From Candidatus Saccharimonadota bacterium (lineage in GTDB: Bacteria; Patescibacteriota; Saccharimonadia; Saccharimonadales; Saccharimonadaceae), in contig JAFWNJ010000011.1 of NCBI GenBank assembly GCA_017510425.1, forward strand, positions 1 to 64,000: DNA of 64,000 nucleotides, in the 5' to 3' direction. Position 1 is the first letter of the stretch; the number at the start of each line of letters is the position of its first letter. A model generated the notes under the pieces. It was not told the origin of the DNA and searched no databases. It worked only from the letters and a program-made list of their open reading frames with translations. Positions 53,447 through 63,535 of this stretch are shown here, one piece after another. The translations under genes were made by a program, and so were the position numbers.

Positions 53447-54609
53447 ACTTCACCAATCAATTTAACTGATTCAGACTCAGGAAGCTCTTCCACGTTTTTC
53501 AATTTCCTTTCTATCTGACGGGAAGTAGTCTTAGCTGATTCGATTTTATTCGCCGATTCTTGTAGCTTCTTCTGTACACCCTCAAGTAGCTCAGAAAACT
53601 TACCAAATTGTGTCTTCACCGCCCCCAGTGTCTGCCAAACCTCAGCCGAACGCTTTTCAATCGCTACGGTCTTAAAACCCATCAGAAGCCCATTTAGAGC
53701 AACCGGAAGAGTCGAAGGGCTAGTTATGGAGACATGGTATTTTTGTCGAACCTCATCTGACAAACCCGCAATACGTAATATTTCAGCATAAAGAGATTCG
53801 GTCGGTACAAACATAATCCCAAAATCCGTCGTATGCGGCGGGTCCAAGTATTTACCAGAAATCTTCTTCGCCTGCTCCTTCACATCAGCCGCCAGAGCTT
53901 TAGAATACTTCTCAATCTCAACCTTGTCACCATTCTCATAGGCAGATATTAATCTAGAATAGTTCTCCACTGGGAATTTACTGTCAATCGGCAAGAAAAC
54001 CATATCTTCCTCACCTTTACCAGGCATCTTAATGGCAAATTCTACCCTATCGCTGCTCCCCTTCTTGGTAATGACGTTTTCCTCATACTGTGATTTATTT
54101 AGAATATCATTTACAATCGCACCTAGCTGCACTTCACCATAAATCCCTCGCGTTTTTACACCCTCCATTACTTTCTTCAAATCCCCCACACCGGTCGCAA
54201 GATTCTTCATCTCGCCAAGTCCCTGATAAACTTGGGTCAGTTGGGTCGAAATTGATTTAAAACTCTCATTAAATCTCTTCTCAACCGAAGCCTTCAACTT
54301 CTCATCCACAGTCTCGCGCATCTCCTCCAGCTTCTTCTCATTGCCAGTCCTGAGCTCATCGATACTCTTCGCATTACTATTCTGTAGACGCTCAAGATTC
54401 TCACTGATCTCCTTGCGATTCTCACGAAAATTACGATCAATGGAAGGGTTAATCTTGCCAACCTCACCCTCCATTTTTATCAAGCGTTCTGCCATAGCGG
54501 TAAGCTCTTTCTGGCTATATTGCGAATTATTCTTTTTCAAAACCAGAACTATCAATATAGCTAAAAGAATTATTATTACAACCCCCATAATTATAAACAA
54601 AATATTCAT
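53443..54609 (-). CDS. rmuC: RmuC-like DNA recombination protein
   Basis: A 388-aa protein with an N-terminal membrane helix (about residues 2-24), a coiled coil (about 30-110) and the RmuC core (PF02646): GEVQLGAIVNDIL near 165, FLPIDSKFPVENYSRL near 208, PPHTTDFGIMFVPTESLYAE near 258 and the C-terminal helical part. RmuC restrains recombination at inverted repeats in E. coli, which is of interest given the palindromic elements nearby. The start is MNILFII, 6 nt after TATAAT. It starts 17 nt before the stop of the giant surface protein gene on the same strand. Confidence 0.85.
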   Translation of the reverse strand: MNILFIIMGVVIIILLAILIVLVLKKNNSQYSQKELTAMAERLIKMEGEVGKINPSIDRNFRENRKEISENLERLQNSNAKSIDELRTGNEKKLEEMRETVDEKLKASVEKRFNESFKSISTQLTQVYQGLGEMKNLATGVGDLKKVMEGVKTRGIYGEVQLGAIVNDILNKSQYEENVITKKGSSDRVEFAIKMPGKGEEDMVFLPIDSKFPVENYSRLISAYENGDKVEIEKYSKALAADVKEQAKKISGKYLDPPHTTDFGIMFVPTESLYAEILRIAGLSDEVRQKYHVSITSPSTLPVALNGLLMGFKTVAIEKRSAEVWQTLGAVKTQFGKFSELLEGVQKKLQESANKIESAKTTSRQIERKLKNVEELPESESVKLIGEV

Positions 54610-54626
54610 AAGACAATTATAACACA

Positions 54627-57600
54627 CTACAAGGTTTCGTCATTGTCTCGCTTAAACAAAGCATAAGTTATTGCAGCGCCCGAAGCCGCTATAGAAGCAG
54701 CCGTAATCAGCATATCAGAAGGTGAAATCGACTCACTGTTTTCGGTCACACCAAGGGGTTGAAGATTTTCGTCTTCAAGATTACCAGCAGCAATGTCAGA
54801 ACCCTGATCAGATAAATTGTCTATAGTTATATTTTCATTTGAAATGGGATTACTTAGAGCCTGGGCGCCTTGATTGCTTGGGCTATTTTGATTACTTAAA
54901 TTATTCTGATTGTTTTGGTTATTACTACTTACCGTCATCGCCGCCCTGAAGCCTTGAATCAAACTGGCGTTCGCATTCGGATTTTGCATATACCAATCAT
55001 AAATATCTTGCGTAGTCTTCACATAGCCCATCATATAAACAAACTTCAAATTATTAGTACTATTCTTTTGCTTATAATACCTTGTCCTATCATATAGCCC
55101 AGACACATTAGAGAGGGCATATTCCTCGTACCTCATCTCGTCTGGTACACCAAGCAAACCCTCTAGAAGATAAGCTACTGTACCCGTACGGTCCGCACCA
55201 ACACGACAGTGGAAATAAACATTCTTGGTGGTGTTAGTATTTACGATATCATTCATAATGTTAGTTACCGCCGTCCAGGCTTTCATGTAATTCGAGGAAG
55301 AATTATTCTCATCACCACTATTGTAGTCAAAGTCATAGTGAATCACTTGGTTGAGATGATAGTCGGTTAAATGCGTATCGCTAGAATACTCATCACCTAC
55401 ATTATACTCTGTAGTAATGCCAAGATTAGTGAGCTCGGTCGCTGGAGCACTATTTAGTTTTTCGCCACGGAACAATCTGCCATATGCTAGAGTACCAGTC
55501 ACGGTTTGACTATTACTATCAGTGTAACTTACAGGAAGACCTCCAAGGTCGCGTACGTTACGAATCGTACCAGTATCCACCCAGCGTGTACCATTCTTCG
55601 AAGTTGCAGTCACATAACCATATACAGTACTGTCATTTTGGTCTTCCCAATAGTAAGTCTGCCCTGGTATCATATTATGAATCACGCCGTTTTCTGCCTT
55701 AGCATAGGATACCACAGCACCCTGAGCATTATTAAGGCGTACGGTTAAAGCTGTACCAAGTTCAGTATCATATGCATCTGGCTTCGAGCAATCTACCGAA
55801 CCACTCGTCCAAGCGGACAAAGCATCCAAAGGCTTCACTGCATCACTATAACTCGGGATCAAGCATCCGTTATCAACAAAGTTATCCCTAATCCCCTCCC
55901 AGAACTCCAATTCTGATAGCTCATTCGTATCACCCCAGGTCGAATTATTGATCGGCGTAAACTCATTAAAGGTAGTGATGCCAACCGGGCTTGGTACCCA
56001 ATCATCCATTAATTCTTGATATCCTCTAGTAGCATTATTGGATACATCAAACACAACCGGAGTATCAGAAGATTGATAGCTATAATGCGCGACATAAGTC
56101 ATGTTACTACTCGGAACCGTCGAAGCAGTTACTTGGGTAGCCGGCGAAGTCGACTCGTCAAACCAACCTATAAACGTATGGTTATTGGTTGGTGGATTTG
56201 GCACCGGCAAAGACCCCAACGGATCATTTACCGTGACCGTTCGGCTACTATCAGTCGGATTCGTGAAGCTACCACTGCCCGGATCAAAGTCAATCAAATA
56301 ATCCGCCTGCGTAGTGCCAAGTTTGACGTACATATCGGTCAATTTACCAGTAAGATAACGTTGCGGAGTCGTACCATTTGCTTGGGCTGATGCACCAAAC
56401 CAGACATTAGTATCAAAACGATGCGTGTTGCCAGACACATCATACCAAGTAGTGAAGGCTCCATCATTAATTGAGTACTTTAGTACCTGATTCTCTCTAA
56501 CAATTTTTACTCTCTTCAGAGAGGTGCCAGCAGCCGTATAAGTCGTCGGCGCACCATTGCTAAATCTACCAGTTAATTCGAAGTTTGGCCCTGTAGAATA
56601 ACTGCGATACACAAATCCAGGGTAGTTCAAACTTGAATTTTCATACTTAGAATTTACTAAAGTTCCCTGATTCACTAACTGCGGCTGTGCAAGTTCTACT
56701 ATCGTAAATCCAATTTCGAAATCTTTCTGATAATTAGCCGTGGAGAATAGGGCTACGCCAGAATCCACATATTTCTTAGTTTTATCCTGCGTACAATAAG
56801 TGCCAGATATTACTGCATTCCCACTAAACTGGCACTCATTGATTTCGGAGAATACAATCGGGAAACTTGTAGTGTCTTCAACCCACCTGGCATAGTAAGT
56901 TATGTCGGCATCCACAGTAGTTTCAGGCGTTACTTCATCATAAAAAGTACCGTCGTCCGTATACCAACCAAAGAATCTATAATTAGCTCGTGTGGTGGTT
57001 GGCAAGCTACCCACCGCATCGCCGTCGTCCACCTGGAACGAAGCCTCCGGACTAGGTGTGGTACCACCGTTTGCATTGAAGGTTACCGTCCGCTTAATCA
57101 CAGGAGCCGCCGTAACTTGTACCTCTATTGCCTTTGTAAGATTGGACTGGGCACCAGTCATAACAATATTTACAGTACCTGCAGCTACACCAGTAATTAC
57201 ACCAGTGCTAGCATCTACCGTAGCTATCGAAGTATTAGCCGAACTAAAAGTGTAGGCTTCAAGTTGTGCTGAATTATCAACTATGATTGTCAGCTGATCA
57301 CCTGCTGCTAATGTCAAATCAGCATTCGAAATTACCGCTTGGGTTACATCAAGTTTCCATTCAGCGTAAACCGTCATGGCAGAATACACTTCGGTTGCGC
57401 TAGTGACAGTATTATTATTCGAGGTATCGTACCATCTCTGGAAAACATGATCGGTATAAGTTGGATCATTTTGTGGCATATTAGCACCAATCGCATTTCC
57501 GGCTGCTATATCAACAAAGAAAGTACTGTCGCCATTTCGCGGATCAAAAGTTACTCTAAACATCGACGATGTATCCACCACTGTTACAGTAATGATATTA

Positions 57601-60600
57601 TTCGTCGCATGAGAATCTGTACCAGTAATTGAAATCGTAGCAGTACCTTCAGCAACAGCAGTGACTGCCCCAGTTGACGAATCAATAGTAACTACGCTAG
57701 TGTCGCTCGATGAGAATGTAAATGATTCAAGATCTGCCGCATTAGTCACTGTGATCGTAGTAGTGTTGCCCTCTGCAATCGTAATAGCATTAGTGGCAAC
57801 CTGCGCCAGTGCCACGGTCCCCTTCCATTGTGCATGATAAGTCCAATCACCGTCCGGCACCGTTTGGTCAGTCACCAAAGTGCCACCGCTTACTGCTGTG
57901 TACCAACCTTGGAAAATATGGTCAGCATAAGTCGGATCAGGAGATGGATATTTATTTCCTAGCGCAGTACCCGCAGTGACAGTCTCGGTGGTGTTACTAC
58001 CTCCATTGTGCGGATTAAAGGTAATGTCATAAGTTGCAACCGGCTCAATATATGGTTCAACGTATTCAATCGGTACTTCGATAGTCGGCCTTGGTGCATT
58101 AGATGTGGTGTTACCATGAGTAAGACCACGGCTCCTAGTCTGAATTCTATTATTATAGCTCGGTTGTTTCTCAAGCCAAATACCATCCGTAATAGTAGTA
58201 TTAGCGAAGGCTGACTTTTCCAGTAAGTAGAGACATCGTCCATTTATACCAAGATTTGAAGTCTCGTTATCACATAATGCGAGCGCCTCCGGATAAGTCA
58301 TGAAGCGTGCCACCGAACCATTGTAATCACCGCTAAAGGTCACAAGATTCGGATTATCCCAGCCCGGGTCCGAAGAAGTTGGGAGAAGCGCAAGAGCATC
58401 AGTGTAAATAGCACTGGTTTCTTGCATGCTTTTATAATATACGAACTTAGCATTACCATTTTCGGTACCAAAGTAGTAGAATCGCTCATCCTCATCATCA
58501 AAATCTCCATCGAAATTAATATCACAGTTAAATGCATTACCAGCAACCAAGGTGGTATCATTAACAATTGAGCCATAGGTAATAGTATTATTGGGCCAGC
58601 TGGTCCCCTTACAACCATTACTACCAGTCTGGCTACAAGTTTCAGTATGAAGCGTATTTGCCTCAGCAATTTTACAAACATAAGTTGGCTCTCCCCATTT
58701 CGCATAATACTGCGTCGGCGTATTAGCATCAAATACTGTAGAAGTAGTCAGTTGTGTGCCAGCACCATTTATACCGGTATACCAGCCCTCAAATGTATGT
58801 CCCGTCCATGTAGGCTCCGGCAAAGAGCTAAACGAACCGCCATTAGCTACTGGTTCTGTAAATGTTGACGGCGTACCACCTTGCGAGTCGAAATCAACAT
58901 AAATCAAATTACCCACTGATACGCTAATCGTGCGTGTATCGCCCGTCTTCGAACCAGTCATTGTAATTGTAGCCACACCGTTAGAAACTGCCGTAATCAC
59001 ACCAGCAGAGCTTACTGTAGCCACAGAGGTATCACTTGATACAAATGTATATGGCTCAAGATCCGCTGCATTGGTGATATTAATGGTTTCCGTATCGCTC
59101 ACAGACATAGCGATACTAGTATTGGTGATTTGAGCATCGGATACTGATTTATACCAATGTGCATAGTAAGTGGTGGTCGCAGTCGGCACAGTAGCAGCCG
59201 TAATTTGCTGCCCACCACTCGATGCCGTCCACCAACCGTCAAATAACCACCCACTGTTCATTACTTCCGGAATTTCCCCTAACGCATTTCCATTTATAAT
59301 CTTATAAACGGTAGAGCTGGGGGTACCGCCATTTGCATCATATGTGATGTCGAAAACATAACTGGCCGGCATATCACCAAGTTTAATATACATATTGCTC
59401 ATTTCGCCAGTGAAATAGCGTTTTGCTGCCGTACAACCTTCAGTACAGTTCACATTGTCGGGATAAGCACCAAACCAAGCAGTTAAGCCAAATTGTTGAT
59501 TAAATTGAGTAAAATCTTGGAGCTCGATTAGCCGTCCATTATCTACACTAGTGTAGATATGCCCGTCAATTCTAAAAACCCGCACATCTGTACCATTGTA
59601 GGCGGTAGCATAAGGAGACTTAGTGATGGTTCTGGTTTCCGCATGGTCAGTCGGTGCGCCATAAGTTGATTTTATTTCAAAACCATGAGCACTATCGCTA
59701 CGCACAACAATGCCTGGAGATTTTCCACCGTAAGGTGAGCCAGTAGCCGAAGACGATAATTTATCATTAAACATGGTTGTTTGATTTTCGGATTGAGAAT
59801 TCGGATTATAGACGTCAAGCGTAAAATGTGCTTCATAATCTTTTAGATAATTGTTATTGCTATAAAGGGCGACGCCAGTATCAATAAAGTCATCATTTAC
59901 ATAATCCTGGCATTCCGAGCCACTAATAGTGCCATTATTAAATATACATTTCCCCATCTGGCTAAAGACCGTCGGAAACGGATCAGTTAGCCACATTGCA
60001 TAAAGCGAAATATTGGTACCGTCAGCAGTTTGATCAATTGGATAATCGTCGCCGGGCTGGTAAATTGTACTCGAACATTCATCATTACCTGTATTGGAAT
60101 TATAAGTAGTAGCCACCGTACACCAACCGCCAAATGTCTTAATAGTTCCACTAGTCATCACCGGCACAGCACTGCTTAGTGCCGCATGGGAACTTGCCGC
60201 CGGTGTACCGCCATTAATCTCTAGTGCCTGCGGATTCGGTGACGGCATACCAGTCACTGTTTCATTCGTATTGCTAAGGTAAGTCACACTATAAGTAACC
60301 AAATTCGCTACCGCCGTTAACACATAAGTACCCGTATAGGTCCCTGCCGGTAAAGTCGTGTCCACTCTAGCACCAAAACTAAAAGTATAGATATGTGGGA
60401 TAGGATCATTGTTGCCATCTAAACTATTCGCCACCGTTGTTTTAGCAAGCACCAAACCCTGCCCATATGGAGCTGGCAAGAAATCTGAATTATTAACTGT
60501 CGTATCTACCCCACCAGAGCTAGTAACATACTGGCTTGGTTTTAACCCCCATTTATTATTATATGTGGAACTAGTTGAGAAATCCTGCTGTGTAACCACA

Positions 60601-60902
60601 GAACTAATCGATTCAACCTCGTCATTGTTTGAATTAACCAAACTAGAACCACCGCTAGAGACAATCGATAGATTGTAACCTGTAAAGTTATCCGTAGAAA
60701 TCGTCACTGTAGCATTGCCGGATTGACCAAAAGTACCGCCCGGTGAAGGCATCAAATTAAGAGAAAGGGCGCTAGATTGAACTGACATCGAAAGAGTACT
60801 CTGCTTCGCAATCGAATATGCCATTCCATCAGAAAGCAGAACACCCAAAATCGTGCTTAAAACACAAGAGGATAATACCAACAATTTGGTGTTAGTTCTC
60901 AT
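54627..60902 (-). CDS. Giant surface protein: InlB repeats, Ig-like domains and tyrosine phosphatase
   Basis: A 2091-aa secreted protein. A signal peptide (about residues 1-30) precedes a beta-rich domain (to about 200). Then follow about seven InlB B-repeats (PF09479; each with F-x-GWY/W and ending in A-x-W), three Big_2-like Ig domains (SSDTSVATVSS type) and two similar concanavalin-like domains (FDTGVALYSNNNYLKDYE and YVDSGVALFSTANYQKDFE). Residues about 1780-2000 form a tyrosine phosphatase of the Y_phosphatase3 family (PF13350): NVRDLGG near 1781 and the CX5R loop HCRVGADRTG with cysteine near 1899. A C-terminal helix and KRDNDETL tail anchor it; no LPxTG. TATAAT lies about 70 nt before the ATG, with GAGG near. 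Likely a host-contact adhesin with enzyme activity. Confidence 0.85.
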   Translation of the reverse strand: MRTNTKLLVLSSCVLSTILGVLLSDGMAYSIAKQSTLSMSVQSSALSLNLMPSPGGTFGQSGNATVTISTDNFTGYNLSIVSSGGSSLVNSNNDEVESISSVVTQQDFSTSSTYNNKWGLKPSQYVTSSGGVDTTVNNSDFLPAPYGQGLVLAKTTVANSLDGNNDPIPHIYTFSFGARVDTTLPAGTYTGTYVLTAVANLVTYSVTYLSNTNETVTGMPSPNPQALEINGGTPAASSHAALSSAVPVMTSGTIKTFGGWCTVATTYNSNTGNDECSSTIYQPGDDYPIDQTADGTNISLYAMWLTDPFPTVFSQMGKCIFNNGTISGSECQDYVNDDFIDTGVALYSNNNYLKDYEAHFTLDVYNPNSQSENQTTMFNDKLSSSATGSPYGGKSPGIVVRSDSAHGFEIKSTYGAPTDHAETRTITKSPYATAYNGTDVRVFRIDGHIYTSVDNGRLIELQDFTQFNQQFGLTAWFGAYPDNVNCTEGCTAAKRYFTGEMSNMYIKLGDMPASYVFDITYDANGGTPSSTVYKIINGNALGEIPEVMNSGWLFDGWWTASSGGQQITAATVPTATTTYYAHWYKSVSDAQITNTSIAMSVSDTETINITNAADLEPYTFVSSDTSVATVSSAGVITAVSNGVATITMTGSKTGDTRTISVSVGNLIYVDFDSQGGTPSTFTEPVANGGSFSSLPEPTWTGHTFEGWYTGINGAGTQLTTSTVFDANTPTQYYAKWGEPTYVCKIAEANTLHTETCSQTGSNGCKGTSWPNNTITYGSIVNDTTLVAGNAFNCDINFDGDFDDEDERFYYFGTENGNAKFVYYKSMQETSAIYTDALALLPTSSDPGWDNPNLVTFSGDYNGSVARFMTYPEALALCDNETSNLGINGRCLYLLEKSAFANTTITDGIWLEKQPSYNNRIQTRSRGLTHGNTTSNAPRPTIEVPIEYVEPYIEPVATYDITFNPHNGGSNTTETVTAGTALGNKYPSPDPTYADHIFQGWYTAVSGGTLVTDQTVPDGDWTYHAQWKGTVALAQVATNAITIAEGNTTTITVTNAADLESFTFSSSDTSVVTIDSSTGAVTAVAEGTATISITGTDSHATNNIITVTVVDTSSMFRVTFDPRNGDSTFFVDIAAGNAIGANMPQNDPTYTDHVFQRWYDTSNNNTVTSATEVYSAMTVYAEWKLDVTQAVISNADLTLAAGDQLTIIVDNSAQLEAYTFSSANTSIATVDASTGVITGVAAGTVNIVMTGAQSNLTKAIEVQVTAAPVIKRTVTFNANGGTTPSPEASFQVDDGDAVGSLPTTTRANYRFFGWYTDDGTFYDEVTPETTVDADITYYARWVEDTTSFPIVFSEINECQFSGNAVISGTYCTQDKTKKYVDSGVALFSTANYQKDFEIGFTIVELAQPQLVNQGTLVNSKYENSSLNYPGFVYRSYSTGPNFELTGRFSNGAPTTYTAAGTSLKRVKIVRENQVLKYSINDGAFTTWYDVSGNTHRFDTNVWFGASAQANGTTPQRYLTGKLTDMYVKLGTTQADYLIDFDPGSGSFTNPTDSSRTVTVNDPLGSLPVPNPPTNNHTFIGWFDESTSPATQVTASTVPSSNMTYVAHYSYQSSDTPVVFDVSNNATRGYQELMDDWVPSPVGITTFNEFTPINNSTWGDTNELSELEFWEGIRDNFVDNGCLIPSYSDAVKPLDALSAWTSGSVDCSKPDAYDTELGTALTVRLNNAQGAVVSYAKAENGVIHNMIPGQTYYWEDQNDSTVYGYVTATSKNGTRWVDTGTIRNVRDLGGLPVSYTDSNSQTVTGTLAYGRLFRGEKLNSAPATELTNLGITTEYNVGDEYSSDTHLTDYHLNQVIHYDFDYNSGDENNSSSNYMKAWTAVTNIMNDIVNTNTTKNVYFHCRVGADRTGTVAYLLEGLLGVPDEMRYEEYALSNVSGLYDRTRYYKQKNSTNNLKFVYMMGYVKTTQDIYDWYMQNPNANASLIQGFRAAMTVSSNNQNNQNNLSNQNSPSNQGAQALSNPISNENITIDNLSDQGSDIAAGNLEDENLQPLGVTENSESISPSDMLITAASIAASGAAITYALFKRDNDETL

Positions 60903-61046
60903 GTCTAAGAAACCTCGCAGTTAAATATTCTTTTGACACTCTTTCACTCCACTTTTTGTATATAACCATTATAAGTCATTAAAAATCATTAAGCAAGTGT
61001 TTAAAACTATTTTTTCCACAGACAAAATGTGATATAATTAGAACAC

Positions 61047-61122
61047 GCCGACTTAGCTCAGCTGGTAGAGCAACGGTTTTGTAAACCGTAGGTCGTCGGT
61101 TCAATCCCGACAGTCGGCTCCA
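61047..61122 (+). tRNA. tRNA-Thr (anticodon TGT)
   Basis: Complete cloverleaf: acceptor GCCGACT paired with AGTCGGC, D-arm TAGCTCAGCTGGTAGAGCA, anticodon stem ACGGT/ACCGT with loop TTTGTAA (anticodon TGT), T-arm GTCGGTTCAATCCCGAC and encoded CCA. TATAAT at 61033-61038 lies 8 nt before the 5' end. Confidence 0.95.
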
Positions 61123-61129
61123 CGTGAGT

Positions 61130-61275
61130 GAAATTAATAAAAAGCAATACGAAACTTTAGTGTCGTATTTGATTTACGAAGAATTAAAAATCGAGGGCTT
61201 GCTCTCGTATTTTTAATTAGACGTAAATCAATAGAGCGTAGCTTCGCTACGCTCGTATTGTTTTTTATTAATTTC
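61130..61275. repeat. Branched palindromic element after tRNA-Thr
   Basis: The outer stem pairs 61130-61152 with 61253-61275 (23 bp, one G-T). Inside are a compound arm (61170-61178 with 61222-61230, then 61182-61191 with 61209-61218) and a 9-bp hairpin (61234-61242 with 61246-61254, sharing two bases with the outer stem). Another small hairpin (ACTGTAC/GTACAGT) follows near 61290-61307. No gene is seen in 61123-61342. Confidence 0.85.
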
Positions 61276-61342
61276 CGAACTGGCAACAGACTGTACGCAG
61301 TACAGTCGGCATGTCGTGCCATTTCACGGCAGTACAATCGAC

Positions 61343-61888
61343 CTAATAATTCTCCGCCTTCACCTCGAAAAACGCTTGCGGATGCGAACAAACCGGACAA
61401 ATCTCCGGAGCTTGTTTTCCCATCACGATATGACCACAATTCCGACAAACCCAAATTGCATCGCCATCTTTTGAAAAGACCTTTTTGTTCTTTACGTTGC
61501 TTAGCAGCTTGCGGTACCTCTCCTCATGACTTTTCTCAATTTTGGCTACGCCTTCAAATTTATCAGCTAGTTCATCGAAGCCTTCCTTCCGAGCCGTCTC
61601 AGCAAATGACTTGTACATATCAGTCCACTCATAATTCTCCCCATCAGCTGCCGCTTCCAAATTTATATCAGTAGGCTCCACCTCACCGCCATGAAGCTCT
61701 TTATACCACAATTTAGCATGTTCTTTCTCATTAAGTGCGGTTTCGGCAAAAATCGCTGCGATCTGTTCAAACCCGTCCTTCTTAGCCTTCGAAGCATAAA
61801 AATCATACTTATTGCGAGCTACCGATTCACCAGCTAGAGCCGCTTCAAGATTCTTTTCTGTCTGAGTACCAGAATATTTAGTTTTCAT
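61343..61888 (-). CDS. rbr: Rubrerythrin
   Basis: A 181-aa non-heme di-iron peroxide reductase. The helical N-terminal part carries ExxH-type iron ligands ([15 protein letters not shown] near 20, [12 protein letters not shown] near 52, [11 protein letters not shown] near 115) and the C-terminus a rubredoxin-like Fe(Cys)4 site: WVCRNCGH near 146 and EICPVCSHP near 163. It removes hydrogen peroxide in anaerobes. AAAGGAG lies 6 nt before the ATG, and the gene follows the SDR gene by 18 nt, so they form an operon. Confidence 0.93.
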   Translation of the reverse strand: MKTKYSGTQTEKNLEAALAGESVARNKYDFYASKAKKDGFEQIAAIFAETALNEKEHAKLWYKELHGGEVEPTDINLEAAADGENYEWTDMYKSFAETARKEGFDELADKFEGVAKIEKSHEERYRKLLSNVKNKKVFSKDGDAIWVCRNCGHIVMGKQAPEICPVCSHPQAFFEVKAENY

Positions 61889-61906
61889 ATTCTCTCCTTT
61901 CTTTAG

Positions 61907-62668
61907 TTATATGCAAGTATATCCACCATCCACTGGCAATATTGCGCCAGTTACATAGGAAGCTTCACTAGAAGCTAGGAACACCACCGCTGCATCAAGC
62001 TCACCCGGCTTGCCATATCTCTGCATCGGGACATGGGTCTTTGCAAACTCCTGGAACTGAGGGGTGTCCAATACCGCCTTAGTTAACTCTGTCTCAAAAT
62101 ACCCAGGACAAATCGCATTACAAGTAATGCCCTCAAGAGCAAGTTCTGCCGCTACCGCACGCGTAAAGTTCACTACGGCCCCTTTCGAAGCATGATAGGC
62201 CACCGTGTGAATTTCGGTATTGCCTACCAAGCCATACATCGAAGCAATATTAATAATCCGCCCGTAATGATTTTTCTTCATGATATTAGCAAAAGCCCTC
62301 GTCATCTTAAACACACTCGTCTCGTCAGTCGCAATCGTGAAATCCCATTCTTCATCCGTCATCTCAAGGACACCCTTATCCTTCGACGAGCCCGCACAGT
62401 TTAGTAGAATATCAACTCTACCAAAATCCTTCTCAACTTTTTTAGCTACATCATTAATGTTATCCGAGTCGGTCACATCGCACTTATAAGCAATGACTTC
62501 CTCCGCACCTTCTTTCAATAGTTTTGGCTTAAACTCCTCGAGCCGCTCAACCCTACGTGCTAAGATTGCCAATTTCGCACCTTGTCTAGCAAAGGCCAGA
62601 GCCATCTGTTGACCCAACCCCGAAGAAGCACCTGAAACTACCGCAACTTTGTCTTTTAAATTAAACAT
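61907..62668 (-). CDS. Short-chain dehydrogenase/reductase
   Basis: A 253-aa classical SDR. GASSGLGQQMA near residue 14 is the TGxxxGxG cofactor loop, NCAGSS near 90 the NNAG strand, and S-M-Y-G with YHASKG near 155 the catalytic Ser-Tyr-Lys region. PVDGGYTCI ends the protein like many FabG or gluconate 5-dehydrogenase homologues; substrate unknown. The start is MFNLKDK with AAAGGAG 8 nt upstream, so a 5-residue-longer reading is rejected. Heads the operon with rubrerythrin. Confidence 0.85.
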   Translation of the reverse strand: MFNLKDKVAVVSGASSGLGQQMALAFARQGAKLAILARRVERLEEFKPKLLKEGAEEVIAYKCDVTDSDNINDVAKKVEKDFGRVDILLNCAGSSKDKGVLEMTDEEWDFTIATDETSVFKMTRAFANIMKKNHYGRIINIASMYGLVGNTEIHTVAYHASKGAVVNFTRAVAAELALEGITCNAICPGYFETELTKAVLDTPQFQEFAKTHVPMQRYGKPGELDAAVVFLASSEASYVTGAILPVDGGYTCI

Positions 62669-62722
62669 ATTAACTCCTTTCATTTAAACATTATACCAAA
62701 ATATGCTAAAATAAAACTAATT

Positions 62723-63403
62723 ATGAGCAGCAAAACTGAAACAGAATCAAAAACCCGCAGCCAGACCATCGTCAAATCCGGATACCTTTTCATTTTAATT
62801 AATTTCCTACTAGCGGTTTTCAATATTATCGTCGGTTTATTATCTAATTCGCTAGCCATCGCTTCCGATGCCGTTCATAGTCTCACCGATTCAATATCAG
62901 GCTTTCTAATCATCATAAGTGAAAAACTAGCCATCCATCATAAATTCTCTAAATACAGAGCCACAATTGAGCGCATTACCACGATAATCATCGCGCTCAT
63001 CATCATCCTAGTCGGTATCGAAATCATCATTCTGTCCATCAAAAACATCATCTCCCCCGAAGAAGTCGACTATTCACTTCCTACCATCGTCGTACTCATA
63101 GCATCCATTGCTACAAAATATCTACTTGCTAACTACCTCAAAAAAACCGGCAAAGTCATCAAGTCGAGTGTCTTAATTGCATCCGCCGCCGAGACTATGA
63201 ACGACACTTGGATCTCAATCGCCGTATTGTTTTCCGCCATAATCTACCTAATTTGGCAAATCAACATAGAATCATATATTAGCATCATAATCGCACTCGT
63301 CATTGTCAGAATTGGCCTAGAATTCATTTTCCCACATTTATCCAAGCATCACCACCACCATCTAGAAAGCGACCCAGATCACGACCACTGCGGCAAAAAA
63401 TAA
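62723..63403 (+). CDS. Cation diffusion facilitator transporter
   Basis: A 226-aa CDF-family metal exporter with about five to six membrane helices. SLAIASDAVHSLTDS near residue 43 holds the HxxxD metal site of TM2, and SAAETMNDTWIS near 153 the TM5 partner, where E replaces the usual first H or D. The C-terminal cytosolic domain of larger CDF proteins is absent and replaced by a short histidine-rich tail (SKHHHHHLESDPDHDHCG). Likely exports zinc, iron or manganese. Extended -10 TGCTAAAAT lies 10 nt before the ATG. Divergent from the SDR operon. Confidence 0.85.
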   Translation: MSSKTETESKTRSQTIVKSGYLFILINFLLAVFNIIVGLLSNSLAIASDAVHSLTDSISGFLIIISEKLAIHHKFSKYRATIERITTIIIALIIILVGIEIIILSIKNIISPEEVDYSLPTIVVLIASIATKYLLANYLKKTGKVIKSSVLIASAAETMNDTWISIAVLFSAIIYLIWQINIESYISIIIALVIVRIGLEFIFPHLSKHHHHHLESDPDHDHCGKK

Positions 63404-63412
63404 CAAAAAAAA

Positions 63413-63459
63413 TGGAGCCGCGAACCGGGTTTGAACCGGTGACCTCATCCTTACCATGA
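63413..63459 (-). tRNA. tRNA-Thr(GGT) 3' half, probably an attachment-site remnant
   Basis: On the minus strand the sequence from the anticodon loop (ATGGTAA, anticodon GGT) through GGATG, the T-arm ACCGGTTCAAACCCGGT, an acceptor strand TCGCGGC and CCA is a convincing tRNA 3' half. The D-arm and 5' acceptor do not follow. A poor 5' partner (GCCGTG at 63533-63528) and a CCTTACC/GGTAAGG stem would give only a 121-nt odd structure. Best read as a displaced tRNA 3' end at the edge of an integrated element. Confidence 0.55.
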
Positions 63460-63535
63460 TAGCACCTAGGTATCAACCTATTTACAATCAAGGTAAGGTG
63501 CAAGGAAACCCAAATTCAAAACCGCTACACGGCAT

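Noticed and set aside
54915-60678. Many plus-strand frames opposite the giant surface protein
   Set aside because: They follow from the repetitive Ser/Thr/Val-rich codon use of the real gene and have no start signals.
63413-63533. Intron-containing tRNA-Thr gene
   Set aside because: The 3' half is good, but no D-arm and no proper 5' acceptor or anticodon stem follow within 200 bp, so an intron cannot explain it.
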